Both the position numbers and the translations under genes were made by a program. A DNA stretch of 64,000 nucleotides from Maniola hyperantus. Lineage: Eukaryota; Arthropoda; Insecta; Lepidoptera; Nymphalidae. Positions 46,201-54,798 of the stretch are shown piece after piece (position 1 is the stretch's first letter; each line of letters begins with the position of its first letter). The stretch spans positions 9,446,720 to 9,510,719 of the forward strand of contig NC_048537.1 of assembly GCF_902806685.2 (NCBI RefSeq), read 5' to 3'. The notes under the pieces are model-generated. The model had not been told where the DNA came from, searched no databases, and worked only from the letters and a program-made list of their open reading frames with translations.

Positions 46201-47483
46201 CGATTAACAATACTTTGCAACAGGAATAAATGCTATTTCGATCTTTTACACTTGATGTAACTCGCGACATCGTCCGCGTGGGCTTAGGCTTTTTAAAAAT
46301 CTTCTGTGAACTTTGTAATTTATCGGGATAAAAAGTAGCCTATGTCCGTCTCCGAGATGCAAGCTAGCTCTGGTACCTTTTATCAAAATCGGTTAACAAT
46401 AATGGCCTGTGAAAAGGTAACAAACAGACACACTTTCTTAGGATAAGGAAAGACAATATTTGCAAGGATTCTTTTGATTTTAAATATTAACTTATGATTC
46501 ATATTCTGATTGTTTTTTACTCATGCTTTTTTGGGAGACGAAATGACTGACCCCATTTTTCGATACTTTAGCAGTGTGTCAGAAGGCTATTGCACAAGGT
46601 TATTTAGACTACTTTTCATCCCGGGACAACAGAGTTTTTTAAACTTTAGTTCACATGGACGAAACCGTGGGCAAAGCTAGTTAATACAAATCCCTGCAGT
46701 ACAAACCAATGACAACGACGAATGCACCGAGCTACAATTGAAATAAAGCCACATTCAATCACGTGTCTCTCCACTCGCAGGAACGAAGTATCAATCGAAC
46801 ATGAACGAGATCGATAAGGGGAAGCAAAAGTCTGACGAGGGTGGCGGGAAGACGCATCTCAACTGGGTGGGCGGTGCATCGCACGTTACAGGTAATTACA
46901 GGGGCTTTTATTAACGTTCCTTGCTTCAGTATGTTACACCAATAGATAGGTATATGATAATACTATTTACGTAGTATGAATATGGTGTGCCGTACAAAAC
47001 GACAGTAAACTTATTTTTAATAATATGTTTAATAATAACTTGATACCAATATCATACTAATTTCGATAGCTTCATAGAACACAATTTTTGTTGGAAAAGA
47101 CATTCTATACATTTAATTCAACGCAAGCACTATAATTTGAAGGCATTCACAAAAGCGCACCTATACAAGTGGCGCTCCTATATCAGAGTAAGAAGGATTT
47201 AGACTATAAGTAGTCTATCACCCGGTCAATGTGGATTGGGAGATTGTGAAAACCTTTAAGAATACTATGTAGAACTCTCAGAGATCCAGGTTTCCTCACA
47301 TATTCTAAGCCTTAAATAGGAAGATAATGATTATAAAAATTATTGTTTTCTAACGAAGCAAGTAATTGATTATGACATGTTTTTAATAACAAACTGTTTT
47401 CAGATAACGCCGCATGGAGAAGAAGCCATCCAAGGATTTTAGTTCTAATCTACGCACTATTGAATTTATTAGAATTATTTTAA
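25191..47483 (+). CDS. DIP-delta: DIP-delta-like Ig cell-surface protein, 8 visible exons, 5' end missing
   Basis: Spliced gene. Exons at 25191-25294, 39701-39908, 41785-41943, 42352-42480, 42619-42912, 43598-43693, 46781-46891 and 47404-47483 all have GT-AG borders. They join without frame breaks into 392 codons plus TAA. Domain order: Ig1 (exons 1-2, Cys pair in RLACSVKN and YMCQINT), Ig2 (exons 3-4, LTCRANG and YLCIASNG), Ig3 (exon 5, LECFTEA and YKCVAKN), a Pro/Thr-rich stalk, and a hydrophobic C-terminus typical of GPI anchoring. Known for the family: DIPs are neuronal surface IgLON-like proteins that bind Dpr proteins through Ig1 and help specify synaptic partners. Phrases such as VAWMHFEQSAILTVHNHV, ITRNPR and VTHDKHRTW match my recall of Drosophila DIP-delta more closely than other DIPs. 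The subtype is inferred; DIP family membership is very secure. The start codon and signal peptide are not seen. Confidence 0.93.
25299..25533 (+). mobile_element. Helitron-like element inserted at a DIP splice donor
   Basis: 5' end TCCATACTAATAATATTA, a gtctgtccgtctg run, gattttgatgaaatttggta and tcccggggaacataggct. The 3' end has a cgcggacgaagtcgcg hairpin then catcatCTAG, followed by T, as expected for A|T insertion. The preceding bases are GTAA of the exon 1 donor. Confidence 0.85.
25909..25983 (+). pseudogene. THAP-domain first exon with lost zinc ligand
   Basis: ATG opens MVGCSIPGYNSQSERN, then IEGITFHKL, ending exactly at donor GTAAGT. The pattern matches a THAP N-terminus, but the position expected to hold the second zinc Cys is Tyr (TAC, one change from TGC). 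It lies in the large DIP intron, on the same strand. No second THAP exon is visible after it. It is probably a decayed transposase-type fragment; the preserved donor suggests fairly recent origin or exaptation. Confidence 0.5.
26554..26955 (+). repeat. GGTTCCGTACC dispersed repeat, full-length type
   Basis: tttttagggttccgtaccta to ctcgcacttggccggtttt. It forms a convergent pair with the minus-strand copy at 27562-27918. Confidence 0.75.
27562..27918 (-). repeat. GGTTCCGTACC dispersed repeat, minus strand
   Basis: gtcgtatttttttgacattt and aggtcaatgagaagtaccct, ending gaggtacggaaccctaata. Opposite orientation to 26554-26955. Confidence 0.7.
28130..28800 (+). mobile_element. Helitron-like fragments
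   Basis: atcactacccattcctaccc, aagaaagtgtgtttatttct and caatcacgctacaacaggc at the start; a second eroded piece (about 28660-28790) carries aaagagctggaaagtggcat. No working gene. The frame at 28242-28535 is repeat-derived. Confidence 0.45.
29175..29444. repeat. Long inverted repeat: two 102-bp arms, 66-bp spacer
   Basis: Left arm 29175-29276 and right arm 29343-29444 are reverse complements with four visible mismatches. The AT-rich arms start acaaacactaaaaattg and end ggtgcca. The spacer is unique. No repeat family recognised. Confidence 0.9.
29590..29792 (+). repeat. Dispersed LINE-like tail (gaagtcggttaaaaa)
   Basis: attttcaaaatcggtccagg, agattccgacgaattgagaa and cctcctcctttttttgaagt. The last 60 bp are almost identical to 50454-50512. 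Confidence 0.65.
30190..30330. repeat. Local duplicate block, copy 1
   Basis: Shares cggcatgaa, aatgtcagatag, gcacgtatgt, gcaataacatgccgc and ccgagtc-cagctatg with 30890-31030, 712 bp away, same orientation. The short frames in it are not convincing genes. Confidence 0.55.
30890..31030. repeat. Local duplicate block, copy 2
   Basis: Partner of 30190-30330, with small indels. It is not flanked by known repeat signatures, so it may be duplicated regulatory sequence. Confidence 0.55.
32150..32400. promoter_or_regulatory. Candidate intronic non-coding module, copy 1
   Basis: GC-rich unique block. It contains agtccattataaat at 32216 and gataaaaagaac at 32329, followed by ctaaattaaaggtggttaaa. 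The same ordered words occur at 37049 and 37162 with the same 113-bp spacing. A regulatory role is inferred from position in the big intron of a neural gene and from that preserved layout. Confidence 0.4.
33163..33460 (+). mobile_element. tRNA-derived SINE, family A
   Basis: agcctagtggttaagccgtc, cgtgaggaaacctgcatgcc, tgtgaagtctgtcaatccgc and a gatgatgatg tail. Confidence 0.75.
33630..33790 (+). mobile_element. LINE reverse-transcriptase C-terminal fragment with hairpin
   Basis: One frame reads CSRSDFSSFLIRIARIWNAL then PIPEG, like the IWN-LP end of jockey/CR1-type ORF2 proteins. It then runs into a hairpin at 33700-33743. Short, dead fragment. Confidence 0.5.
34907..35074. mobile_element. 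GC-rich palindromic MITE, copy 4
   Basis: tatagtacgcgacaggttga to tctcaacctgtcg; both arms present. Frames across it are palindrome artefacts. Confidence 0.8.
35462..35745 (+). mobile_element. tRNA-derived SINE, family A, head missing, with hairpin
   Basis: cacctctaaattttcggagc, gtgaagtctgccaatccgca and cagcgtggtagag; then a perfect 16-bp hairpin (35687-35722) just before the gatgatgatgatc tail. Confidence 0.7.
35880..36160. other. Unique GC-rich block in the DIP intron
   Basis: Non-coding, no repeat signature, rich in CpG (tccgccggcgcgcgcccc). It is a candidate conserved element. No frame is open over any length here. Confidence 0.35.
36440..36862 (+). mobile_element. Helitron-like element, eroded
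   Basis: gtccccagtctttaagccgt, cttgaaattttgacagtagg, ending gagtgaagccggaccgggtc then agCTAGt. Confidence 0.45.
36960..37230. promoter_or_regulatory. Candidate intronic non-coding module, copy 2
   Basis: Diverged partner of 32150-32400: aaagtttcctcaagtccatt, then gataaaaagaac 113 bp later, then aacttaaagccggattaaga. gttacggag also occurs upstream in both copies. Confidence 0.4.
38190..38655. mobile_element. Helitron-like ends in opposing orientation
   Basis: A minus-type end at 38205 (cgacttcattcgcgtag), plus-type ends at 38338 (aaatccacgcggacgaagtc) and 38620 (ctacgccgactaagtcgcgg, ending actagt). At least two elements inserted close together. Confidence 0.5.
39486..39645 (+). mobile_element. 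LINE-associated repeat next to DIP exon 2
   Basis: aatcaaatcaaaaattattt, ctctaccaccgtttggaaag and aagagcccagcaagaaactc match a common lepidopteran non-LTR 3' region by recall. It ends about 55 bp before the exon 2 acceptor. Confidence 0.55.
39701..39908 (+). CDS. DIP-delta: DIP exon 2 (second half of Ig1)
   Basis: Acceptor ttttacacag, phase 0 entry. It encodes VAWMHFEQSAILTVHNHV, then ITRNPRVSVTHDKHRTW, FLHISDVREEDRG and RYMCQINTVTAKTQFGY, ending LHVV plus one base before GTAAGC. It holds the Trp of the Ig core, the DxGxYxC motif (here DRGRYMC) and the second Cys of Ig1. In the DIP family this half of Ig1 forms much of the Dpr-binding face. The 14.4-kb intron before it splits Ig1 between strands B and C. 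A LINE-like repeat ends about 55 bp upstream of the acceptor. Confidence 0.95.
40221..40503 (-). mobile_element. tRNA-derived SINE, family A, minus strand
   Basis: It starts at a (tca)n run, then actcatcgccggctcactac, gtagactaccacgcggg and gggatcgaacccccgacatc. It fully explains the 132-codon frame here. Confidence 0.8.
41423..41735 (+). mobile_element. tRNA-derived SINE, family A, 50 bp before DIP exon 3
   Basis: gatagtctagtgattaagat, gaggctcaatcccgggcacg, gtctgccaatccacagttag. Tail eroded near 41735. Confidence 0.75.
41785..41943 (+). CDS. DIP-delta: DIP exon 3 (first half of Ig2)
   Basis: Acceptor tgtttacag; the split Val codon joins exon 2. It reads VPPSIDDSLSSSDVIVREG, then ANVTLTCRANGSPKP and TIKWKRDDNSKISISKGHS, with the first Cys and core Trp of Ig2 and an NVT sequon. 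VPP marks the Ig1-Ig2 linker usual in this family. It leaves in phase 1 at CAG followed by GTTAGT. A plus-strand tRNA-derived SINE (about 41423-41735) ends some 50 bp before the acceptor. Confidence 0.95.
42352..42480 (+). CDS. DIP-delta: DIP exon 4 (second half of Ig2)
   Basis: Acceptor tatttttag; the exon completes a Val codon, then reads SEWEGEVLDMARISRLDMG, AYLCIASNGVPPTVSKR and VKVSVD. It carries the DMGAYLC motif with the second Cys of Ig2. Donor GTAAGT is consensus. It leaves in phase 1, giving the Phe of the FPPM linker to Ig3. The introns on both sides are short (408 and 138 bp). Confidence 0.95.
42619..42912 (+). CDS. DIP-delta: DIP exon 5 (entire Ig3)
   Basis: Acceptor atatttttacag. 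It encodes FPPMLWIPHQLVGAPLYY, an NVT sequon, LECFTEAYPTSLNYW with the first Cys and core Trp, and later EDYGMYKCVAKNPRGES with the second Cys, ending GTIRLY plus one base. This is the complete third Ig domain in one exon, unlike Ig1 and Ig2, which are each split. The donor is ACA followed by GTAAGC. Reading on into the intron gives a stop after four codons. Confidence 0.95.
43598..43693 (+). CDS. DIP-delta: DIP exon 6 (Pro/Thr-rich stalk)
   Basis: Acceptor gtgttttttag; exon 5's last base plus CG gives Thr, then SSPPTTTPDPRTITIPPPS and RPPRRDTPLVDK plus one base before GTAAGG. It is low-complexity Pro/Thr/Arg, the spacer between Ig3 and the membrane anchor. Such stalks vary quickly between DIP genes, so identification rests on frame continuity (phase 1 on both sides) and splice signals rather than similarity. 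Confidence 0.85.
43815..44066. mobile_element. MITE with 45-bp near-perfect terminal arms
   Basis: actggcctgaacgaaagggg at 43832 is mirrored by cccctttcgttcaggccagt ending at 44049. About 45 bp pair with around three mismatches, and similarity extends weakly to aaagagg/cctcttt outside. It lies 120 bp after DIP exon 6. Confidence 0.75.
44070..46249. other. DIP intron 6 DNA with a CpG-rich block
   Basis: Mostly AT-rich. 45930-46150 is CpG-rich (cggggcggcgacgcggcgcg, gccggccgccgaccgccgcc) and opens frames of over 100 codons on both strands with no protein-like features; a regulatory block or CpG cluster is more likely. Confidence 0.45.
46250..46682. mobile_element. Helitron-like fragments flanking DIP exon 7
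   Basis: A minus-type piece (aactcgcgacatcgtccgcg, gataaaaagtagcctatgtc) and a plus-type end (catggacgaaaccgtgggca then aagCTAGtt) that stops about 100 bp before exon 7. Confidence 0.5.
46781..46891 (+). CDS. DIP-delta: DIP exon 7 (juxtamembrane segment)
   Basis: Acceptor ccactcgcag. A split Gly codon is followed by TKYQSNMNEIDKGKQKSDE and then GGGKTHLNWVGGASHVT. YQSN-NEI resembles the post-Ig segment I recall in Drosophila DIP-delta, which supports that subtype. Donor ACAG followed by GTAATT; exit in phase 1. The 3.1-kb intron before it holds a palindromic MITE, a CpG-rich block and Helitron-like fragments. Confidence 0.88.
47404..47483 (+). CDS. DIP-delta: DIP exon 8 (C-terminal GPI-type signal and stop)
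   Basis: Acceptor ctgttttcag; the joined codon is Asp, followed by NAAWRRSHPRILVLIYALL, NLLELF and TAA at 47481-47483. A short run of small or polar residues (SHVTDNAA), a basic spacer and about 15 hydrophobic residues to the very end, with no cytoplasmic tail, is the usual layout of a GPI-attachment signal. The omega site is probably a Ser, Asp or Asn near the exon 7/8 junction (inferred). Confidence 0.9.
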
Positions 47484-49265
47484 ATGCACATAAACTATGA
47501 TGGTATAACGTAAAATCACTGTCCATAATAAATATTTATGATCAGCTTAATAATTATATTTGTATCTACCGAATATTTTATAGGTGATACTGATAACTCT
47601 AAATTAACGAATGATTTTTGAGGGAAATTACTCTTTTACAAATATACATTTACATGCACTTAAAACTATACTAAGTAGAGTTCTATCGTAGAACATTTTA
47701 TTTTGCACACAATTAGCATAGCCGTTAAACTATATCAGGGAGTATATTTTAGAATATAACGTCGCTTAAGTACGCTCATATAATTTCCAATAGATAGCGG
47801 TGCTGTCACATAGCGGCTGCTAAATAGTCTCGAATGACGTCACTGAAACGTTGGGCTATAAAACAAGATGATGCGGTTTCCCAGCGAGAGTTGTTTGGTA
47901 CCACTACCCTACTCGAAGAAACCAGAGCTTTAGAGTTTTGCTCTAAAATGAGCTTAAATTGGGAGACTTGTTTGATAAATCAGAAAAAAGAGAAAATAAA
48001 TCATTATTTAATTTCCAAATTCTCTTCGGAAACAGGTAAAGTAGTTTTAATGAATTAGGGGCATGTTTAAATCTCATAGACGAGAATACTGGAAGTTTAA
48101 GCAGACGATATTTATATAAATTGTGTATAAATGTTGTTGTTAATTATGATAAAGTATTACGATGCATACAATATTATGTAAAAAGTTCCTTTAAAGTGGA
48201 CTCACGATATAGCAGATCCCTGGTTCTTATTCTATACCTCTGTATTATTTATATTTTTAGTCAAAAAGAAGGCGAATTTCACTTCAGAGATACTTCAAAT
48301 ATAAATCGTACCTAGAACAATAATTCATCAAAATTCAAAACAGTCTGCTAAATCGTGAAACTTATCAAAATATAACAATTAAAGCACGTGTAATGATACT
48401 TATAACAAAAGTGCACTATTATTTTATTTAATAGAGTAAGACTGAGTAATATATTTTGTATTCTTTTTTAATGTTCGGCTTATTTGGTCTCTGTGTTCTC
48501 TGTTCTAAAGTGTTGATTAAATAAACGATAAATCAAAAAATAAAACAGCAAAAGACAAAATAAATTTACCTAATGGATTTAATTCTCAACTTTTTAAGTA
48601 CTATATTTCACTTTTCACACTATATTTCGACAGATATTTTTTATTTTACAAAAATATGAGTCGCAAAATAGGTTAAAAGCAGAAACAAAAAAGTAAATAA
48701 TGTAAAATTATTACGTGTTTATTTTATTTAGTTGTATAATAAGATAAAAATGTGACATTTCATCTAAAACTGTAATTTGTTTTACAACTTTTGAGATAAA
48801 CGAAACAAAACTTGAGAGCGAACATGGAAAATAGAATATTTTGCCAACAAAATGTCTGGAATTAAATTGCAACTTTAGTAACTTAGAAGTCTAGTCAGTA
48901 TATTATGACTTAGAGCACAATGTTCGGATTTTATTTAAAAAAACGGGATTTTCATTCGTTTATTTTATTTCATAAAATTCAAATTTCTTCTGTCAATTAA
49001 CTTTTATAAATATTAAGTACGAAAATGTAAATGTTAATGTTAAAATGTTGCCAAATGCTAATTTGTAAGAAGATGCTGCATAGAGTAAAATGATATTGTT
49101 GTAAATATAATTAAGCTAAAGCAAAGGAGTGTTTTAATGACAGAGTATCGATTGTTCACAATGTGCATTGTACTGTACGATATATATAATATACGTGTCT
49201 ACACGTACCTAATGATACTATTAACGAGTAGAGAATAAAGAATAAAGCTTGTTTTAAGTTTGTGT
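47484..49265 (+). other. Probable 3' UTR of the DIP gene
   Basis: About 1.8 kb of AT-rich sequence directly after the stop. It shows none of the Helitron, SINE or MITE families that crowd the rest of the window, as expected of transcribed, selected sequence. Several earlier AATAAA words (for example near 47526 and 48521) could give shorter forms. The short reading frames at 47834-48058 and 48121-48315 have no family features and I treat them as chance. Confidence 0.6.
49234..49246 (+). terminator. Twin polyadenylation signal AATAAA...AATAAA
   Basis: Two AATAAA hexamers start at 49234 and 49241, followed about 15-25 bp later by a GT/T-rich stretch (gtttgtgtttttttt), the expected downstream element. 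This is the best-formed poly(A) signal after the DIP stop codon. The actual cleavage site is inferred. Confidence 0.6.
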
Positions 49266-51770
49266 TTTTTTTATAAATTCCTTTTATTTTATACTTGCCT
49301 AGGTAGAATTAGATAAAAATCTATATTTAAACGTTTTACACAGATTATATAGGATCTTAAGATTGCCAATTACTTTGATGTAAGAAAAGTTGTTTACATC
49401 CAGGGCTTTGTGGCAGATTTGCGTTAATCAAAATTTATGTAAAGAAAAGTTTGCATCCATCATACTTTGATGGACCGAAATGCTTAGAAACAATCTGCGG
49501 CGGGTCTTCAGAGATTAGGGCTGGCTTTGGGGGCGCCGAAAAGGCTCCAACTACGTATGGCCACCCGCCAACTCCAAAGCCAATCTAACTTCTTTTAAAT
49601 GTGTTTTTGATGTAAAGAACACATTACGGCACGCATCGCTTCCCGCCCCCCAAATCTTCGACTAAATTAGCTTTTGATTTATTGAAGTTAAATTTGCTTA
49701 GCTCAAACTCAATCGACTTTATTGTATAATTTTAAAATATTCACAGCACTATGTACAAACACTTCAAAACGCCCATATAATAGTTTGATTTTCGTATAAA
49801 TGAAAACGATATTTTCTAGATTGACTCAGGTTTATGTACTTTAGTAGAAGAATTCGTCTACAGACTACTAGTAAACTCTACCAGTAGATCCATCCATAGA
49901 GTAGATATATTAGTATTATGTATACTAATATACATAATAATTACAGTTGTATAAAGCTCGATATATTATATGTACCAGTCAACATCAAAAAGAGGTTACG
50001 TTGTTGTAGCGCTTGGTAGCACTGTGCTACGAATACGACTGAATTTTACAGTTATAAAACCCACGTAGATAAGTCACGAGTCACAACAAATACTTTATAA
50101 CGCACTTGTCCAACCGCCGACGATTAGCTAAAAACTAGAAACGAGTTGGCGAGCAAAGAGAAGCGAGTGTGTAGTAGGAATAGAATTGTTAAGGGCTGGA
50201 CAGTGGACATGTGAGCGAGATGAGTGAGATGAGTATGCAATACTCGCACCGGTCACCGAAACATAATTTAATTCCTGCACAAAAGTGTTTTGGCCGCCAA
50301 GAGAGCTAGTTTTTCCTTTGATAGCTCTTGTCGCTACGACAAACCAGTGGTGAGAGAGTTCTTGTCCTTAGTGCGTACACAATAAGCGTTCAACTAGTGG
50401 GACAAGTACCTTAAACATGGAAAGTAGCCTTACTTGTTTGTAATTTATAAAATAAAAAAAAAAGATTCCGACCGAATTGAGAACCTCCTCCTTTTTTTGA
50501 AGTCGGTTAAAAATGATATTCCTTTCATCACTGCTATACATTTCTAATCGTATATCAATTACAAATTAAATATTGGTCAGCGTACTTTCTGTAATCGATC
50601 TGTAGCAGACCATTTTAACCAATTATGAGCCTTGTAAAGTTAACTTTAAAGCTGAAAATGGTACGCATGCAGATATAACTTAACACATTTTTGCCGATGA
50701 CGATAATATTTGTAACAGTGGGCTCATTACTTAGTGAACGATGTGGTAGGCGTGTAGGTACGGGTTTCCGTCGCAACCGGATACCACGGGACGGCCAAAT
50801 AAAATTAACGCTTTTTCCGATTAGCTACTGAATGCCAATGGTAAATTAATGTAGACATTTTGTTTATTGTTTGTTCCTAAAAAGGGATTAGTAAAATATT
50901 TTTATCGTTATGAATAGGAGTTATTTTTATATTTATAATCCCTGTTTTTATTAAACACAGATAACATAGTACGTTTTATTAAAGTAGGTAGTTGTCAAAG
51001 TCGTAATTTTTGAACTTTTTCTTGCTTTTATGTATCTACAGTCATTTTTGTGTACTCGGGTGTGTTACATAATTTATTAACATTATCTTTGATGACGCTT
51101 ATAAGTTTTTTTTTAAAGTTTTTGAAGATTCTTAAATGATTGAGGTTCGAACATATTGTGGTCATTCTGTACGTTGGAACCAATCATGAAATGTGTATGT
51201 TTGTAGACACAGTTAATTTGCTAGATAAAAACAACTGTAACAACTGGAAATGCGGCTAAAACTACCAAAAGAATTCCTAAAATTTCCTCTTTAAAGTCAG
51301 CGTTCGGATTTAAAATTAGGGTCCTTTTATCTAAAGAAAATCACTGAACTCGGTCCACGTTTTACAAAGTTGCGATATCAAAGCTGGGGGCGGTCTGTTA
51401 GTCCTCTTTTTAACTTTAGTGGCTTATTTTACACAACTTTAATAGAATAGGACTTAATTTAACGGGATTTTAGATCTTACATTTTTAACATTTTTAATAA
51501 GGGCTGATTTTTTATATTTCAACGCGGATGAAGTCACAGGCCATCATCTAGCTTAGAATAAGTAAGTAGCAACGTTGAACACACAAACACTAAACAAGGT
51601 TACCTACTGGAAAATTGTAGAAGGCTTCTTCGACAAATTGCAAGTGTAGAGAGACAGACTGGCTAACCAAATTATAAATCGATCTATTGCTGTACCCAAA
51701 ACTTTGAGGCCTACTTTACTCGTGATAGTTCGTGATAGATAGTTTGGCAGTTATATTGTAAAAATGTAAC
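49266..51770. other. Intergenic DNA downstream of DIP
   Basis: No gene. It contains a dispersed LINE-like tail at 50440-50512 (agattccgaccgaattgaga, tgaagtcggtt) and a Helitron-like 3' end near 51525-51551 (cgcggatgaagtcacaggcc...CTAG). Confidence 0.45.
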
Positions 51771-51935
51771 TATAGTACGCGACTAATCGAGATGGCAGTC
51801 GGGGTGGGGACGCCGCGCACACCCGCAAAGCACCCGTTCTGACCCGGTGCGGAATAGCGCGGGTGACATGCGGGTGTGCCGGCCGTCCCTCCCGCCTCAT
51901 ACCCCGATTGCCATCTCGACCTGTCGCGTTCTATA
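51771..51935. mobile_element. GC-rich palindromic MITE, copy 5
   Basis: tatagtacgcgactaatcga to gccatctcgacctgtcgcg; both arms present. A stub of another copy (ttcgcgacaggtcgagatg) is at 52072-52100. Confidence 0.8.
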
Positions 51936-52682
51936 CTTGCTTGACATAATTGCGCCCAGTCCTTTGTTTATATAACCACTTTGATAGTAACCAGTGTACA
52001 ATTATTAAAACTTTTTGGCATAATTGATTTACATAATAATATCATCCTTTATCTTTATCCTAGACCTACATATTGTTCGCGACAGGTCGAGATGTCAATT
52101 TTCTAGTGAGGTGAAATTACATACGGTAATCGATAAAATGAAAGTAAAATTATTACCACCTTTTTTTTACTAATATTTTATTCATCACAATCAAAATCAA
52201 AAGAACTTATACTATACGCAAGCAATGATTATATTTTTTTGAAGAGATAAATAAAAAAGTGGTGCTGGTGTTTTATATGACCATTGCTCATTGAATAAAA
52301 AACGTCGGAATTCCTTCTTATTTGTAAAACAAACTTCAACTTACGCCCAACGCTCAATTTGCTAAAACCACAAAGTGAAAACAAAGCAATGTAATAGGGT
52401 TTGGGAGTCTCGTTTCGCTCTACATTGAAGCAGCCATAATTTCCAGAAGGCAAATTAATCCGGCACGGGCGGCCTGATCGGCGCCGGTCAGTGCGTCCTC
52501 GCATACTAATGCTATTGTTTATCGAAGGGGCTAATCTGTGCGTACCAGCCGTTACTGTCCACTCCCGAAATTATAACGGATCACTTTCAGCCGTCTCTAA
52601 TCCGACTACCTCGCTCAAGCAGATGCGCCGGTCAATCTCGGTCACGCCGCTCTTATTTATTGTTCGCGGTTTAAATAAAACG

Positions 52683-52822
52683 CTTACAGCGGTTACGCAC
52701 TCATCCGAGCCGAGTCCGTGAAAATACGTTCCTTTTTGTTTTGTATGACGTAGACTCTCGGTATTCTCACGGATGACGGATAGGACTCGGATGACGGAAG
52801 TGCAGTGCGTAATCGCAGTAAG
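52683..52822. mobile_element. Intact MITE, TIR near CTTACTGCGATTACGCACT
   Basis: Left cttacagcggttacgcact and right agtgcgtaatcgcagtaag are inverted with two mismatches in 19. Inside, cgagtccgtgaaaatacgtt and ctcacggatgacggatag match the halves at 5933-6297. It overlaps short frames that I do not call genes. Confidence 0.7.
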
Positions 52823-53224
52823 GCGCAAGGCATACCGACTGAATGGAGCAAGGCGCGGCTACTGTGTTGTTATCAACGTAAAACTAGCTTTTTTACTTTA
52901 ATAGGTATACGGTTTAAAATAAAATTGTTATATTTTAAATGAGCGCGCTTAAGCGGCCTTACTCGTTGCCTTCGGTGTACGCTAGAATGTAGAATAAGTA
53001 TGTAATAGGTATGCTTTCTGCACGATTGAGGCACACCCACCCGTGCTCCGCTATAAGCTAAGCTGATTCATAGCTCCAGCTCTGCAACTCTTTCATACAG
53101 TCCATGCTATCAGGGGGCACGGGAGTGCCCCCGCCAAGACGAGCCTTACAATTACTTCTAGAAAAACACGTTGGCGTTCATTTTGACGCCTGTCGGTATA
53201 GAATTACTCGTAATAGTACTTACC

Positions 53225-53383
53225 TATAATCCGCGATAAGTTGAAATGGCAATTGGGGTATCAGGCGGGGAGATGCCCCGCAGACCCGCAAGTCACCCGC
53301 ACTCGCCCGCACCGGGTTAGCGTGGGGGCTATGTGGCTGTGTGTACGCTCCCCGATTGCCATCTCGACCTTTCACGTACTATA
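53225..53383. mobile_element. GC-rich palindromic MITE, copy 7, core inverted
   Basis: Arms gataagttgaaatggcaatt and cgattgccatctcgacc are present. The core runs in the opposite sense to its relatives (tatcaggcggggagatgccc near the left arm). Confidence 0.75.
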
Positions 53384-53389
53384 GCTACC

Positions 53390-54640
53390 TACGTTGTGCC
53401 GTACTAACATGCTCCTTGTGAGTGTATTCAACCATGAATTTAAGTTTCTTACTACCTTCTCTGTCATATTTTAGGATCTCTCAAGGTCTAATCGACCCAG
53501 GCTATACAGATCCCGCTAGTTCTTCTAGTTAATCAAAAAATGAACCCATCTAGCACAATGAATATGTACCTAATGTAAAGCAATCTTGCAATACAAATAC
53601 CATAAAAATATAACACAAAACATTTACGTCCACCATAACATGTGTTAAGTTGTAAAAAGTCCCTTACTGAGTGATAATAAAGGTAACCCTCAGCGGCACC
53701 TTTATTGTTATCGAATAAAAATAATCCCAGGATTTTTCGGGATGATCGTAAATTATGGGCGAATCCGAGGTTGCCTCCCCGGCTTGGTCCCGGTGCAAAT
53801 CCGTAAGTGTTGGCTTTCTCGACACGCCGTTAAGTCTTGTGAAGGCACAAGCATCAAGATATAAATGTTACAGCTTGTTTTATTTGTATTACATCTACAT
53901 TGAAAGACATCCAGATTAGTCTGGCGATTTCCATGGTTATACAAGAGTTTATATATCTATCTGCCTATATGAAATTTAGTAGGTGAGTAATAAAGGAAAA
54001 GAGAGTCGATTAGATCACAGTCCTGATGCCTTAGCTTGACTAAGTAGAACATACAAGTACATAGGTTGTACAATGGTAGGTACATGATCTAGCTAGCTAG
54101 CCAGTAAGTACTAGGTAGCAAAGTTTTAGACCTAACTCTGGGTTAAAGTAAACACCAATGGTGACATTATATTAACTATGGCACCGATAAAATCTTATTA
54201 ATACGGATAATTTATGTAAATGGCAATAAAAATTTAAACAACATCACCTAATATTAATAAAATATTAATATTTACCGTAACAGCAAACATAATTATCCAG
54301 AGCGCGGCGAAACAGTACCAAAATGAATAAATAAACACTCTTTGTTTAATAGTAATTTCGTTAGCGGTCACATTACGGTAATGTTTATTTGCGACATGAA
54401 GCTTATCTAGTCTCCTCAAACGGCAGAAAATTGGTGGTTGCAAGGTAGTTAACCCTTGCGGGAGGACTGGCCGCAGAGCGAGGGGCGCGGGCCGCGCGCC
54501 GTGAGCCCCACAATAGATAAAACCGTGATAGAACATGCACCGCACCGTTGCCATGAATTATTCATCAGTTTCAGTTGCCACTTTGTTGGTATCGGTGGCT
54601 TTTCAGCGTTTCACACCGCCAAAAATGTGCGTCGCGCCAC
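53390..54640. other. Intergenic DNA
   Basis: No recognised gene. A GC-rich patch (54455-54510, gcgggccgcgcgccgtgagc) precedes the small candidate ORF at 54655. Confidence 0.4.
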
Positions 54641-54654
54641 ATTATTATCGGATC

Positions 54655-54798
54655 ATGCGTATTCTTTTTGTCATTAACTTAATTTCATGTTGCTCTGAAT
54701 TTGTTTGTGGACTTTGTGGATGTAGCATTAGTACAGTTCACGAGGAACTTCTAACAAAACGTCGCGTCGACTCGTCACTGGCAGACGTCAAATGTTAG
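54655..54798 (+). CDS. Candidate small secreted ORF or signal-peptide exon, unrecognised
   Basis: A 47-residue frame MRILFVINLISCCSEFVCG, then LCGCSISTVHEELLTK and RRVDSSLADVKC, stop. The first 20 residues look like a signal peptide and the rest is Cys-bearing with a dibasic-like KRR. An in-frame ATG also lies at 54535. A GTTAGT donor near 54794 could make it a first exon of a gene downstream. A GC-rich patch (54455-54510) sits just before. No family is recognised; it may be chance. Confidence 0.2.
   Translation: MRILFVINLISCCSEFVCGLCGCSISTVHEELLTKRRVDSSLADVKC

Noticed and set aside
45841..46207. Frames of 113 and 117 codons on opposite strands
   Set aside because: They mirror a CpG-rich block that lacks stop codons by composition. 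No motif, no splice fit with the DIP frame.
52491..52828. Frames of 76 and 85 codons with hydrophobic starts
   Set aside because: They overlap the MITE at 52683-52822 on both strands; the plus frame starts at GTG, not ATG.
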